In this document: in pieces, positions 38,401 to 51,665 of the stretch
Layout of the letters: each line of letters starts with the position of its first letter
Position numbering within the stretch: position 1 is the first letter of the stretch
Assembly (NCBI RefSeq): GCF_029227915.1
Contig: NC_079888.1
Coordinates: 24,780,001 to 24,844,000 of the forward strand
DNA from: Hydractinia symbiolongicarpus
Lineage: Eukaryota > Cnidaria > Hydrozoa > Anthoathecata > Hydractiniidae
Reading direction: 5' to 3'
DNA: 64,000 nt
Program-made: the position numbers and the translations under genes
The notes under the pieces: generated by a model
The model's database searches: none
Told to the model about the DNA's origin: nothing
What the model saw: only the letters and a program-made list of their open reading frames with translations

Positions 38401-39895
38401 CCGGACTCGGCCCGTATAGTCAAAAGTATACAAAGAAAGTACCCGGGGTGTAAACTCATTTCCCGAACGATTTTTTAAATTATTATTTCACCACTAAAGC
38501 CCATGAGACTTGTAGTTTTCAAAAATGTTTTCATTTTCGATGAGACGCTAAATAAAAGAAGTTTAATCGCCGGCAAACGAAAACCTGCGATTTCCCGTAA
38601 ATCCCGGACTCAGCCCGTATAGTCAAAAGTATACAAAGAGAGTACCCACGGTGTAAACTAATTTCCCGAACGATTTTTTAAATTATTTTTTCACCACTAA
38701 AACGCATGATACTTGTAGTTTTCAAAAATGTTTTCATTTTTGATGAGACGCTGAATAAAAGAAATTTAATCGCCTGCAAACGAAAACCTGCGACTTCCCG
38801 TAAATCCCGGACTCGGCCCGTATAGTCAAAAGTATACAAAGAAAGTACCCAGGGAGTAAACTCATTTCCCAAACGATTTTTTAAATTATTATTTCACCAC
38901 TAAAGCCCATGAGACTTGTAGTTTTTAAAAATGTTTTCATTTTTGATGCGACGCTGAATAAAAGAAGTTTAATCGCCGGCAAACGAAAACCCGCGATTTC
39001 CCGTAAATCCCGGACTCGGCCCGTATAGTCAAAAGTATACAAGGAAAGTACCCAGTGAGTAAACTCATTTCCCGAACGTATTTTTAAATTATTTTTTCAC
39101 CACTAAAACGCATGAGACTTGTAGTTCTCAGAAAAGTTTTCATTTTTGATGAGACGCTTAATGAAAGTGGTTTAATCGCCGGCAAACGAAAACCCGCGAT
39201 TTCCCGTAAATCCCGGGCTTGGCTCGTATAGTCGAATGTATACAAAAAAAGTACCCTGTGAGTAAACTCATTTCCAAAACAATTTTTTAAATTATTATTT
39301 CACCACTAAAACGCTTGAGACTTGTAGTTTTCAAAAATGTTTTCATTTTTGATGAGACGCTGAATAAAAGAGGTTTAATCGCCGGCAAACGAAATCCCGC
39401 GATTTCCCGTAAATCCTGGGCTTGGCCCGTATAGTCGAATGTATACAAAGAAAGTACCCAGGAAGTAAACTCAATTCCCGAACGATTTTTTAAATTATTT
39501 TTTCACCACTAAAACGCATGAGACTTGTAGTTTTCAGAAATGTTTTCATTTTTGATGAGACGCTTAATGAAAGTGGTTTAATCGCCGGCAAACGAAAACC
39601 CGCGATTTCCCGTAAATCTCGGGCTTGGCCCGTATAGTCGAATGTATAAAAAGAAAGTACCCTGTGAGTAAACTCATTTCCAAAACGATTTTTTAAATTA
39701 TCTTTTCACCACTAAAACGCTTGAGACTTGTAGTTTTCAAAAATGTTTTCATTTTTGGTGAGACTTTAAATAAAAGAAGTTTAATCGCCGGCAAACGAAA
39801 ACCCGCCATTTCCCGTAAACCCCGGACTCGGCCCGCATAGTCAAAAGAATACAAAGAAAGTACCCAGAGTGTAAACTCATTTCCCGAACGATTTT
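35476..39895 (+). repeat. Mosaic satellite segment with 12/13-mer echoes
   Basis: About 22 monomers of types B, G, A, E, H and F. The private AAAAATGGTTTC at 35681 recurs at 38116 (2435 bp, 12 monomers) and also exists at 11757. The GCCTGCAAACG units at 36040-36234 and 38678-38872 are 2638 bp apart (13 monomers), so one monomer was gained or lost between the two copies. The unit ending near 37250 has an H-type head and a CCCAGGGAG/CCCAAACG tail. No unique sequence was seen. Confidence 0.78.
36880..37082 (+). repeat. Representative E-type monomer (GAAAGTGG / CCCTGTGAG class)
   Basis: A 203-bp unit with TTTTCAGAAATG in the head, CTTAATGAAAGTGG, CTCGGGCTTGG, TCGAATGTATAC, ACCCTGTGAG and TTTCCAAAACG. 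The A to G change in CAGAAATG interrupts the dyad stem. E units are generally followed by a unit opening with CGCTTGAGACTTG, either an H-type or an A-like unit. Confidence 0.85.
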
Positions 39896-42800
39896 TTAAA
39901 TTATTATTTCACCACTAAAGCCCATGACACTTGTAGTATTTAAAAATATTTTCATTTTTGATGAGATGCTGAATAAAAGAAGTTTAATCGCCGGCAAACG
40001 AAAACCTGCGATTTCCCGTAAATCCCGGACTCGGCCCGTATAGTCAAAAGTATACAAAGAAAGTACCCGGGGTGTAAACTCATTTCCCGAACGATTTTTC
40101 AAATTATTATTACACCACTAAAGCCCATGAGACTTGTAGTTTATAAAAATGTTTTCATTTTTGATGAGACGCTTAATAAAAGAGGTTTAATCGCCGGCAA
40201 ACGAAATCCCGCGATTTCCCGTAAATCCTGGGCTTGGCCCGTATAGTCGAATGTATACAAAGAAAGTACCCAGGAAGTAAACTCATTTCCCGAACGATTT
40301 TTTAAATTTTTTTTTCACCGCTAAAACGCATGAGGCTTGTAGTTTTCAAAAATGTTTTCATTTTTGATGAGACGCTGAATAAAAGAAGTTTAATCGCCAG
40401 CAAACGAAAACCTGCGATTTCCCGTAAATCCCGGACTCGGCCCGTATAGTCAAAAGTATACAAAGAAAGTACCCGGGGTGTAAACTCATTTCCCGAACGA
40501 TTTTTTAAATTATTATTTCACCACTAAAGCCCATGAGACTTGTAGTATTTAAAAATATTTTCATTTTTGATGAGACGCTGAATAAAAGAAGTTTAATCGC
40601 CGGCAAACGAAAACCCGCGAATTCCCGTAAATCCCGGACTCGGCCCGTATAGTCAAAAGTATACAAAGAAAGTTCCCAGGGAGTAAACTCATTTCCCGAA
40701 CGATTTTTTAAATTATTTTTTCACCACTAAAACGCATGAGATTTGTAGTTTTCAAAAATGTTTTCATTTTTGATGAGACGCTGAATAAAAAAAGTTTAAT
40801 CGCCGCAAACGAAAACCTGCGATTTCCCGTAAATCCCGGACTCGGCCCGTATAGTCAAAAGTATACAAAGAAAGTACCCGGGGTGTAAACTCATTTCCCG
40901 AACGATTTTTTAAATTATTATTTAACCACTAAAGCCCATGAGACTTGTAGTTTTTAAAAATGTTTTCATTTTTGATGAGACGCTTAATAAAAGAGGTTTA
41001 ATCGCCGGCAAACGAAATCCCGCGATTTCCCGTAAATCCCGGGCTTGGCCCGTATAGTCGAATGTATACAAAGAAAGTACCCAGGAAGTAAACTCATTTC
41101 CCGAACGATTTTTTAAATTTTTTTTTCACCGCTAAAACGCATGAGACTTGTAGTTTTCAAAAATGTTTTCATTTTTGATGAGACGCTGAATAAAAGAAGT
41201 TTAATCGCCGGCAAACGAAAACCTGCGATTTCCCGTAAATCCCGGACTCGGCCCGTATGGTCAAAAGTATACAAAGAAAGTACCCGGGGTGTAAACTCAT
41301 TTCCCGAACGATTTTTTAAATTATTATTTCACCACTAAAGCCCATGAGACTTGTAGTTTTTAAAAATGTTTTCATTTTTGATGAGACGCTTAATAAAAGA
41401 GGTTTAATCGCCGGCAAACGAAATCCCGCGATTTCCCGTAAATCCCGGGCTTGGCCCGTATAGTCGAATGTATACAAAGAAAGTACCCAGGAAGTAAACT
41501 CATTTCCCGAACGATTTTTTAAATTTTTTTTTCACCACTAAAACGCATGAGACTTGTAGTTTTCAAAAATGTTTTCATTCTTGATGAGACGCTTAATGAA
41601 AGAGGTTTAATCGCCGGCAAACGAAAACCCGCGATTTCCCGTAAATCCCGGACTCGGCCTGTAAAGTCAAAAGTATATAAAGAAAGTACCCAGGGAGTAA
41701 ACTCATTTTCCGAACGATATTTTAATTCATTTTTTCACCACTAAAACGCATGAGACTTGTAGTTTTCAAAAATGTTTTCATTTTTGATGAGACGCTGAAT
41801 AAAAGAAGTTTAATCGCCGGCAAACAAAAAACCTGCGATTTCCCGTAAATCCCGGACTCGGCCCGTATAGTCAAAAGTATACAAAGAAAGTACCCGGGGT
41901 GTAAACTCATTTCCCGAACGATTTTTTAAATTATTATTTCACCACTAAAGCCCATGACACTTGTAGTTTTTAAAAATGTTTTCATTTTTGATGAGACGCT
42001 TAATAAAAGAGGTTTAATCGCCGGCAAACGAAATCCCGCGATTTCCCGTAAATCCCGGGCTTGGCCCGTATAGTCGAATGTATACAAAGAAAGTACCCAG
42101 GAAGTAAACTCATTTCCCGAACGATTTTTTAAATTATTTTTTCACCACTAAAACGCATGAGACTTGTAGTTTTCAAAAATGTTTTCATTTTTGATGAGAC
42201 GCTTAATGAAAGAGGTTTAATCGCCGGCAAACGAAAACCCGCGATTTCCCGTAAATCCCGGACTCGGCCCGCATAGTCAAAAGAATACAAAGAAAGTACC
42301 CAGAGTGTAAACTCATTTCCCGAACGATTTTTTAAATTATTATTTCACCACTAAAGCCCATGACACTTGTAGTATTTAAAAATATTTTCATTTTTGATGA
42401 GATGCTGAATAAAAGAAGTTTAATCGCCGGCAAACGAAAACCTGCGATTTCCCGTAAATCCCGGACTCGGCCCGTATAGTCAAAAGTATACAAAGAAAGT
42501 ACCCGGGGTGTAAACTCATTTCCCGAACGATTTTTTAAATTAATATTTCACCACTAAAGCCCATGAGACTTGTAGTTTATAAAAATGTTTTCATTTTTGA
42601 TGAGACGCTTAATAAAAGAGGTTTAATCGCCGGCAAACGAAATCCCGCGATTTCCCGTAAATCCTGGGCTTGGCTCGTATAGTCGAATGTATACAAAGAA
42701 AGTACCCAGGAAGTAAACTCATTTCCCGAACGATTTTTTAATTTATTTTTTCACCACTAAAACGCATGAGACTTGTAGTTTTCAAAAATGTTTTCATTTT

Positions 42801-44360
42801 TGATGAGACGCTGAATAAAAGAAGTTTAATCGCCGCAAACGAAAACCTGCGATTTCCCGTAAATCCCGGACTCGGCCCGTATAGTCAAAAGTATACAAAG
42901 AAAGTACCCGGGGTGTAAACTCATTTCCCGAACGATTTTTTAAATTATTATTTCACCACTAAAGCCCATGAGACTTGTAGTTTTCAAAAATGTTTTCATT
43001 TTTGATGAGACGCTAAATAAAAGAAGTTTAATCGCCGGCAAACGAAAACCTGCGATTTCCCGTAAATCCCGGGCTTGGCCCGTATAGTCGAATGTACACA
43101 AAGAAAGTACCCAGGAAGTAAACTCATTTCCCGAACGATTATTTAAATTTTTTTTTCACCACTAAAACGCATGAGACTTGTAGTTTTCAAAAATGTTTTC
43201 ATTTTTGATGAGACGCTGAATAAAAGAAATTTAATCGCCTGCAAACGAAAACCTGCGACTTCCCGTAAATCCCGGACTCGGCCCGTATAGTCAAAAGTAT
43301 ACAAAGAAAGTACCCAGGGAGTAAACTCATTTTTCAAACGATTTTTTAAATTATTATTTCACCACTAAAGCCCATGAGACTTGTAGTTTTTAAAAATGTT
43401 TTCATTTTTGATGAGACGCTGAATAAAAGAAGTTTAATCGCCGGCAAACGAAAACCCGCGATTTCCCGTAAATCCCGGACTCGGCCCGTATAGTCAAAAG
43501 TATACAAGGAAATTACCCAGTGAGTAAACTCATTTCCCGAACGTATTTTTAAATTATTTTTTCACCACTAAAACGCATGAGACTTGTAGTTCTCAGAAAT
43601 GTTTTCATTTTTGATGAGACGCTTAATGAAAGTGGTTTAATCGCCGGCAAATGAAAACCCGCGATTTCCCGTAAATCCCGGGCTTGGCCCGTATAGTCGA
43701 ATGTATACAAAGAAAGTACCCTGTGAGTAAACTCATTTCCAAAACGATTTTTTAAATTATTATTTCACCACTAAAACGCTTGAGACTTGTAGTTTTCAAA
43801 AATGTTTTCATTTTTGATGAGACGCTGAATAAAAGAAGTTTAATCGCCGTCAAACAAAAACCCGCGATTTCCCGTAAATCCCGGACTCGGCCCGTATAGT
43901 CAAAAGTATACAAGGAAAGTACCCAGTGAGTAAACTCATTTCCCGAGCGAATTTTTAAATTATTTTTTCACCACTAAAACGCATGAGACTTGTAGTTTTC
44001 AGAAATGTTTTCATTTTTGATGAGACGCTTAATGAAAGTGGTTTAATCGCCGGCAAACGAAAACCCGCGATTTCCCGTAAATCTCGGGCTTGGCCCGTAT
44101 AGTCGAATGTATACAAAGAAAGTACCCTGTGAGTAAACTCATTTCCAAAACGATTTTTTAAATTATCTTTTCACCACTAAAACGCTTGAGACTTGTAGTT
44201 TTCAAAAATGTTTTCATTTTTAGTGAGACTCTAAATAAAAGAAGTTTAATCGCCGGCAAACGAAAACCCGCCATTTCCCGTAAACCCCGGACTCGGCCCG
44301 CATAGTCAAAAGAATACAAAGAAAGTACCCAGAGTGTAAACTCATTTCCCGAACGATTTT
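39896..44360 (+). repeat. Mosaic satellite segment, left copy of a 5479-bp long-range duplication
   Basis: 39896 to about 41750 corresponds to 45375 to about 47230 at an offset of 5479 bp. Shared markers include GTATGGTC at 41256 and 46735, CATTCTTGATGAG in the C units at 41547 and 47026, and GTTCCCAGGGAG. From 41750 to 44360 the order is B, C-head/H-tail hybrid near 42260, F at 42360, then A and E/H units leading to the 5-mer block. Confidence 0.8.
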
Positions 44361-46388
44361 TTAAATTATTATTTCACCACTAAGGTCCATGACACTTGTA
44401 GTATTTAAAAATATTTTCATTTTTGATGAGATGCTGAATAAAAGAAGTTTAATCGCCGGCAAACGAAAACCTGCGATTTCCCGTAAATCCCGGACTCGGC
44501 CCATATAGTCAAAAGTATACAAAGAAAGTACCCGGGGTGTAAACTCATTTCCCGAACGATTTTTCAAATTATTATTACACCACTAAAGCCCATGAGACTT
44601 GTAGTTTATAAAAATGTTTTCATTTTTGATGAGACGCTTAATAAAAGAGGTTTAATCGCCGGCAAACGAAATCCCGCGATTTCCCGTAAATCCTGGGCTT
44701 GGCCCGTATAGTCGAATGTATACAAAGAAAGTACCCAGGAAGTAAACTCATTTCCCGAACGATTTTTTAAATTTTTTTTTCACCGCTAAAACGCATGAGG
44801 CTTGTAGTTTTCAAAAATGTTTTCATTTTTGATGAGACGCTGAATAAAAGAAGTTTAATCGCCGGCAAACGAAAACCTGCGATTTCCCGTAAATCCCGGA
44901 CTCGGCCCGTATAGTCAAAAGTATACAAAGAAAGTACCCGGGGTGTAAACTCATTTCCCGAACGATTTTTTAAATTATTATTTCACCACTAAAGCCCATG
45001 AGACTTGTAGTATTTAAAAATATTTTCATTTTTGATGAGACGCTGAATAAAAGAAGTTTAATCGCCGGCAAACGAAAACCCGCGACTTCCCGTAAATCCC
45101 GGACTCGGCCCGTATAGTCAAAAGTATACAAAGAAAGTTCCCAGGGAGTAAACTCATTTCCCGAACGATTTTTTAAATTATTTTTTCACCACTAAAACGC
45201 ATGAGACTTGTAGTTTTCAAAAATGTTTTCATTTTTGATGAGACGCTGAATAAAAGAAGTTTAATCGCCGCAAACGAAAACCTGCGATTTCCCGTAAATC
45301 CCGGACTCGGCCCGTATAGTCAAAAGTATACAAAGAAAGTACCCGGGGTGTAAACTCATTTCCCGAACGATTTTTTAAATTATTATTTCACCACTAAGGT
45401 CCATGACACTTGTAGTATTTAAAAATATTTTCATTTTTGATGAGATGCTGAATAAAAGAAGTTTAATCGCCGGCAAACGAAAACCTGCGATTTCCCGTAA
45501 ATCCCGGACTCGGCCCATATAGTCAAAAGTATACAAAGAAAGTACCCGGGGTGTAAACTCATTTCCCGAACGATTTTTCAAATTATTATTACACCACTAA
45601 AGCCCATGAGACTTGTAGTTTATAAAAATGTTTTCATTTTTGATGAGACGCTTAATAAAAGAGGTTTAATCGCCGGCAAACGAAATCCCGCGATTTCCCG
45701 TAAATCCTGGGCTTGGCCCGTATAGTCGAATGTATACAAAGAAAGTACCCAGGAAGTAAACTCATTTCCCGAACGATTTTTTAAATTTTTTTTTCACCGC
45801 TAAAACGCATGAGGCTTGTAGTTTTCAAAAATGTTTTCATTTTTGATGAGACGCTGAATAAAAGAAGTTTAATCGCCGGCAAACGAAAACCTGCGATTTC
45901 CCGTAAATCCTGGACTCGGCCCGTATAGTCAAAAGTATACAAAGAAAGTACCCGGGGTGTAAACTCATTTCCCGAACGATTTTTTAAATTATTATTTCAC
46001 CACTAAAGCCCATGAGACTTGTAGTATTTAAAAATATTTTCATTTTTGATGAGACGCTGAATAAAAGAAGTTTAATCGCCGGCAAACGAAAACCCGCGAC
46101 TTCCCGTAAATCCCGGACTCGGCCCGTATAGTCAAAAGTATACAAAGAAAGTTCCCAGGGAGTAAACTCATTTCCCGAACGATTTTTTAAATTATTTTTT
46201 CACCACTAAAACGCATGAGACTTGTAGTTTTCAAAAATGTTTTCATTTTTGATGAGACGCTGAATAAAAGAAGTTTAATCGCCGCAAACGAAAACCTGCG
46301 ATTTCCCGTAAATCCCGGACTCGGCCCGTATAGTCAAAAGTATACAAAGAAAGTACCCGGGGTGTAAACTCATTTCCCGAACGATTTT
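44361..46388 (+). repeat. HOR block: 5-mer of 1014 bp, two copies
   Basis: 44361-45374 and 45375-46388 match at 1014 bp. Both contain an F unit with the private CTAAGGTCCATG junction (44389, 45403) and GGCCCATATAGTC, followed by B, G, a GTATTTAAAAATATTTTC unit with GTTCCCAGGGAG, and a CGCCGCAAACG unit. One difference is AATCCTGGACTCGG at 45906. Confidence 0.88.
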
Positions 46389-49300
46389 TTAAATTATTAT
46401 TTCACCACTAAAGCCCATGAGACTTGTAGTTTTTAAAAATGTTTTCATTTTTGATGAGACGCTTAATAAAAGAGGTTTAATCGCCGGCAAACGAAATCCC
46501 GCGATTTCCCGTAAATCCCGGGCTTGGCCCGTATAGTCGAATGTATACAAAGAAAGTACCCAGGAAGTAAACTCATTTCCCGAACGATTTTTTAAATTTT
46601 TTTTTCACCGCTAAAACGCATGAGACTTGTAGTTTTCAAAAATGTTTTCATTTTTGATGAGACGCTGAATAAAAGAAGTTTAATCGCCGGCAAACGAAAA
46701 CCTGCGATTTCCCGTAAATCCCGGACTCGGCCCGTATGGTCAAAAGTATACAAAGAAAGTACCCGGGGTGTAAACTCATTTCCCGAACGAATTTTTAAAT
46801 TATTATTTCACCACTAAAGCCCATGAGACTTGTAGTTTTTAAAAATGTTTTCATTTTTGATGAGACGCTTAATAAAAGAGGTTTAATCGCCGGCAAACGA
46901 AATCCCGCGATTTCCCGTAAATTCCGGGCTTGGCCCGTATAGTCGAATGTATACAAAGAAAGTACCCAGGAAGTAAACTCATTTCCCGAACGATTTTTTT
47001 AATTTTTTTTTCACCACTAAAACGCATGAGACTTGTAGTTTTCAAAAATGTTTTCATTCTTGATGAGACGCTTAATGAAAGAGGTTTAATCGCCGGCAAA
47101 CGAAAACCCGCGATTTCCCGTAAATCCCGGACTCGGCCTGTAAAGTCAAAAGTATATAAAGAAAGTACCCAGGGTGTAAACTCATTTCCCGAACGATTTT
47201 TTAAATTATTATTTCACCACTAAAGCCCATGAGACTTGTAGTTTTTAAAAATGTTTTCATTTTTGATGAGACGCTTAATAAAAGAGGTTTAATCGCCGGC
47301 AAACGAAATCCTGCGATTTCCCGTAAATCCCGGGCTTGGCCCGTATAGTCGAATGTATACAAAGAAAGTACCCAGGAAGTAAACTCATTTCCCGAACGAT
47401 TTTTTATATTTTTTTTCACCACTAAAACGCATGAGACTTGTAGTTTTCAAAAATGTTTTCATTCTTGATGAGACGCTTAATGAAAGAGGTTTAATCGCCG
47501 GCAAACGAAAACCCGCGATTTCCCGTAAATCCCGGACTCGGCCTGTAAAGTCAAAAGTATATAAAGAAAGTACCCAGGGAGTAAACTCATTTTCCGAACG
47601 ATATTTTAATTCATTTTTTCACCACTAAAACGCATGAGACTTGTAGTTTTCAAAAATGTTTTCATTTTTGATGAGACGCTGAATAAAAGAAGTTTAATCG
47701 CTGGCAAACGAAAACTTGCGATTTCCCGAAAATCCCGAACTCGGCCCGTATAGTCAAAAGTATACAAAGAAAGTACCCAGGGAGTAAACTCATTTCCCAA
47801 ACGATTTTTTAAATTTAAATTTTACCACTAAAACGCATGAGACTTGAAGTTTTCAAAAATGTTTTCATTTTTGATGAGACGCTGAATAAAAGAAGTTTAA
47901 TCGCCGGCAAACGAAAACCTGCGATTTCCCGTAAATCCCGAACTCGGCCCGTATAGTCAAAAGTATACAAAGAAAGTACCCAGGGAGTAAACTCATTTCC
48001 CAAACGATTTTTTAAATTTATATTTTACCACTAAAGCCCATGAGACTTGCAGTTTTTAAAAATGTTTTCATTTTTGATGAGATGCTGAATAAAAGAAGTT
48101 TAATCGCCGGCAAACGAAAACCTGCGATTTCCCGTAAATCCCGGACTCGGCCCGTATAGTCAAAAGTATACAAAGAAAGTACCCGGGGTGTAAACTCATT
48201 TCCCGAACGATTTTTTAAATTATTATTACACCACTAAAGCCCATGAGACTTGTAGTTTATAAAAATGTTTTCATTTTTGATGAGACGCTTAATAAAAGAG
48301 GTTTAATCGCTGGCAAACGAAATCCCGCGATTTCCCGTAAATCCTGGGCTTGGCCCGTATAGTCGAATGTATACAAAGAAAGTACCCAGGAAGTAAACTC
48401 ATTTCCCGAACGATTTTTTAAATTATTATTTCACCACTAAAGCCCATGACACTTGTAGTATTTAAAAATATTTTCATTTTTGATGAGATGCTGAATAAAA
48501 GAAGTTTAATCGCCGGCAAACGAAAACCTGCGATTTCCCGTAAATGCCGGACTCGGCCCGTATAGTCAAAAGTATACAAAGAAAGTACCCGGGGTGTAAA
48601 CTAATTTCCCGAACGATTTTTTAAATTATTATTACACCACTAAAGCCCATGAGACTTGTAGTTTATAAAAATGTTTTCATTTTTGATGAGACGCTTAATA
48701 AAAGAGGTTTAATCGCCGGCAAACGAAATCCCGCGATTTCCCGTAAATCCTGGGCTTGGCCCGTATAGTCGAATGTATACAAAGAAAGTACCCAGGAAGT
48801 AAACTCATTTCCCGAACGATTTTTTAAATTTTTTTTTCACAGCTAAAACGCATGAGGCTTGTAGTTTTCAAAAATGTTTTCATTTTTGATGAGACGCTGA
48901 ATAAAAGAAGTTTAATCGCCGGCAAACGAAAACCTGCGATTTCCCGTAAATCCCGGACTCGGCCCGTATAGTCAAAAGTATACAAAGAAAGTACCCGGGG
49001 TGTAAACTCATTTCCCGAACGATTTTTTAAATTATTATTTCACCACTAAAGCCCATGAGACTTGTAGTATTTAAAAATATTTTCATTTTTGATGAGACGC
49101 TGAATAAAAGAAGTTTAATCGCCGGCAAACGAAAACCCGCGACTTCCCGTAAATCCCGGACTCGGCCCGTATAGTCAAAAGTATACAAAGAAAGTACCCA
49201 GGGAGTAAACTCATTTCCCGAACGATTTTTTAAATTATTTTTTCACCACTAAAACGCATGAGACTTGTAGTTTTCAAAAATGTTTTCATTTTTGATGAGA

Positions 49301-50677
49301 CGCTGAATAAAAGAAGTTTAATCGCCGCAAACGAAAACCTGCGATTTCCCGTAAATCCCTGACTCGGCCCGTATAGTCAAAAGTATACAAAGAAAGTACC
49401 CGGGGTGTAAACTCATTTCCCGAACGATTTTTTAAATTATTATTTCACCACTAAAGCCCATGAGACTTGTAGTTTTTAAAAATGTTTTCATTTTTGATGA
49501 GACGCTTAATAAAAGAGGTTTAATCGCCGGCAAACGAAATCCCGCGATTTCCCGTAAATCCCGGGCTTGACCGGTATAGTCGAATGTATACAAAGAAAGT
49601 ACCCAGGAAGTAAACTCATTTCCCGAACGATTTTTTAAATTTTTTTTTCACCGCTAAAACGCATGAGACTTGTAGTTTTCAAAAATGTTTTCATTTTTGA
49701 TGAGACGCTGAATAAAAGAAGTTTAATCGCCGGCAAACGAAAACCTGCGATTTCCCGTAAATCCCGGACTCGGCCCGTATGGTCAAAAGTATACAAAGAA
49801 AGTACCCGGGGTGTAAACTCATTTCCCGAACGATTTTTTAAATTATTATTTCACCACTAAAGCCCAGGAGACTTGTAGTTTTTAAAAATGTTTTCATTTT
49901 TGATGAGACGCTTAATAAAAGAGGTTTAATCGCCGGCAAACGAAATCCCGCGATTTCCCGTAAATCCCGGGCTTGGCCCGTATAGTCGATTGTATACAAA
50001 GAAAGTACCCAGGAAGTAAACTCATTTCCCGAACGATTTTTTAAATTTTTTTTTCACCACTAAAACGCATGAGACTTGTAGTTTTCAAAAATGTTTTCAT
50101 TCTTGATGAGACGCTTAATTAAAGAGGTTTAATCGCCAGCAAACGAAAACCCGCGATTTCCCGTAAATCCCGGACTCGGCCTGTAAAGTCAAAAGTATAT
50201 AAAGAAAGTACCCAGGGAGTAAAATCATTTTCCGAACGATATTTTAATTCATTTTTTCACCACTAAAACGCATGACACTTGTAGTTTTCAAAAATGTTTT
50301 CATTTTTGATGAGACGCTGAATAAAAGAAGTTTAATCGCCGGCAAACGAAAACCTGCGATTTCCCGTAAATCCCGGACTCGGCCCGTATAGTCAAAAGTA
50401 TACAAAGAAAGTACCCGGGGTGTAAACTCATTTCCCGAACGATTTTTTAAATTATTATTTCACCACTAAAGCCCATGAGACTTGTAGTTTTTAAAAATGT
50501 TTTCATTTTTGATGAGACGCTTAATAAAAGAGGTTTAATCGCCAGCAAACGAAATCCCGCGATTTCCCGTAAATCCCGGGCTTGGCCCGTATAGTCGAAT
50601 GTATACAAAGAAAGTACCCAGGAAGTAAACTCATTTCCCGAACGATTTTTTAAATTATTTTTTCACCACTAAAACGC
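46389..50677 (+). repeat. Mosaic satellite segment with dimer duplication
   Basis: A B+C dimer is duplicated at about 405 bp: C heads with CATTCTTGATGAG lie at 47026 and 47431, each preceded by a B unit. The first C unit has a hybrid tail (CAGGGTG). Two similar monomers follow at 47634 and 47837, with GAACTCGG and AAATTTAAATTTTACC or AAATTTATATTTTACC tails. An F unit lies at 48446. 49663 repeats 46620 at 3043 bp (15 monomers). The C unit at about 50069 carries GCTTAATTAAAGAGG, which introduces a stop. No non-satellite sequence. Confidence 0.8.
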
Positions 50678-51665
50678 ATGAGACTTGTAGTTTTCAAAAA
50701 TGTTTTCATTTTTGATGAGACGCTTAATGAAAGAGGTTTAATCGCCGGCAAACGAAAACCCGCGATTTCCCGTAAATCCCGGACTCGGCCTGTAAAGTCA
50801 AAAGTATATAAAGAAAGTACCCAGGGAGTAAACTCATTTTCCGAACGATATTTTAATTCATTTTTTCACCACTAAAACGCATGAGACTTGTAGTTTTCAA
50901 AAATGTTTTCATTTTTGATGAGACGCTGAATAAAAGAAGTTTAATCGCCGGCAAACGAAAACTTGCGATTTCCCGAAAATCCCGAACTCGGCCCGTATAG
51001 TCAAAAGTATACAAAGAAAGTACCCAGGGAGTAAACTCATTTCCCAAACGATTTTTTAAATTTATATTTTACCACTAAAACGCATGAGACTTGAAGAGAC
51101 GCTGAATAAAAGAAGTTTAATCGCCGGCAAACGAAAACCTCTGATTTCCCGTAAATCCCGGACTCGGCCCGTATGGTCAAAAGTGTACAAAGAAAGTACC
51201 CGGGGTGTAAACTCATTTCCCGAACGATTTTTTAAATTATTATTTCACCACTAAAGCGCATGAGACTTGTAGTTTTTAAAAATGTTTTCATTTTTGATGA
51301 GACGCTTAATAAAAGAGGTTTAATCGCCGGCAAACGAAATCCCGCGATTTCCCGTAAATCCCGGGCTTGGCCCGTATAGTCGAATGTATACAAAGAAAGT
51401 ACCCAGGAAGTAAACTCATTTCCCGAACGATTTTTTAAATTATTTTTTCACCACTAAAACGCATGAGACTTGTAGTTTTCAAAAATGTTTTCATTTTTGA
51501 TGAGACGCTTAATGAAAGAGGTTTAATCGCCGGCAAACGAAAACCCGCGATTTCCCGTAAATCCCGGACTCGGCCTGTAAAGTCAAAAGTATATAAAGAA
51601 AGTACCCAGGGAGTAAACTCATTTTCCGAACGATATTTTAATTCATTTTTTCACCACTAAAACGC
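50678..51665 (+). repeat. Satellite segment (C, A, truncated unit, B, C), duplicated at 61006-61993
   Basis: C units at 50678 and 51463 flank the truncated unit. They are 785 bp apart, that is four monomers minus 27 bp. The whole segment, starting about 50270, matches the segment starting about 60598 at an offset of 10328 bp. The GTGTACAAAG at 51183 and the CTAAAGCGC junction at 51252 are private to this copy. Confidence 0.88.
51084..51259 (+). repeat. Truncated 176-bp monomer lacking the dyad (copy 1)
   Basis: The head reads ATGAGACTTGAAGAGACGCTG. Compared with a full unit such as 47837, which shares the rare CTTGAAG, 27 bp from TTTTC through TTGATG are missing. The loss covers the dyad at phases 17-38 exactly. 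The rest of the monomer is normal, with CCTCTGATTTCCCG and GTATGGTC. The deletion is bounded by at most one base of shared sequence. Confidence 0.92.
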
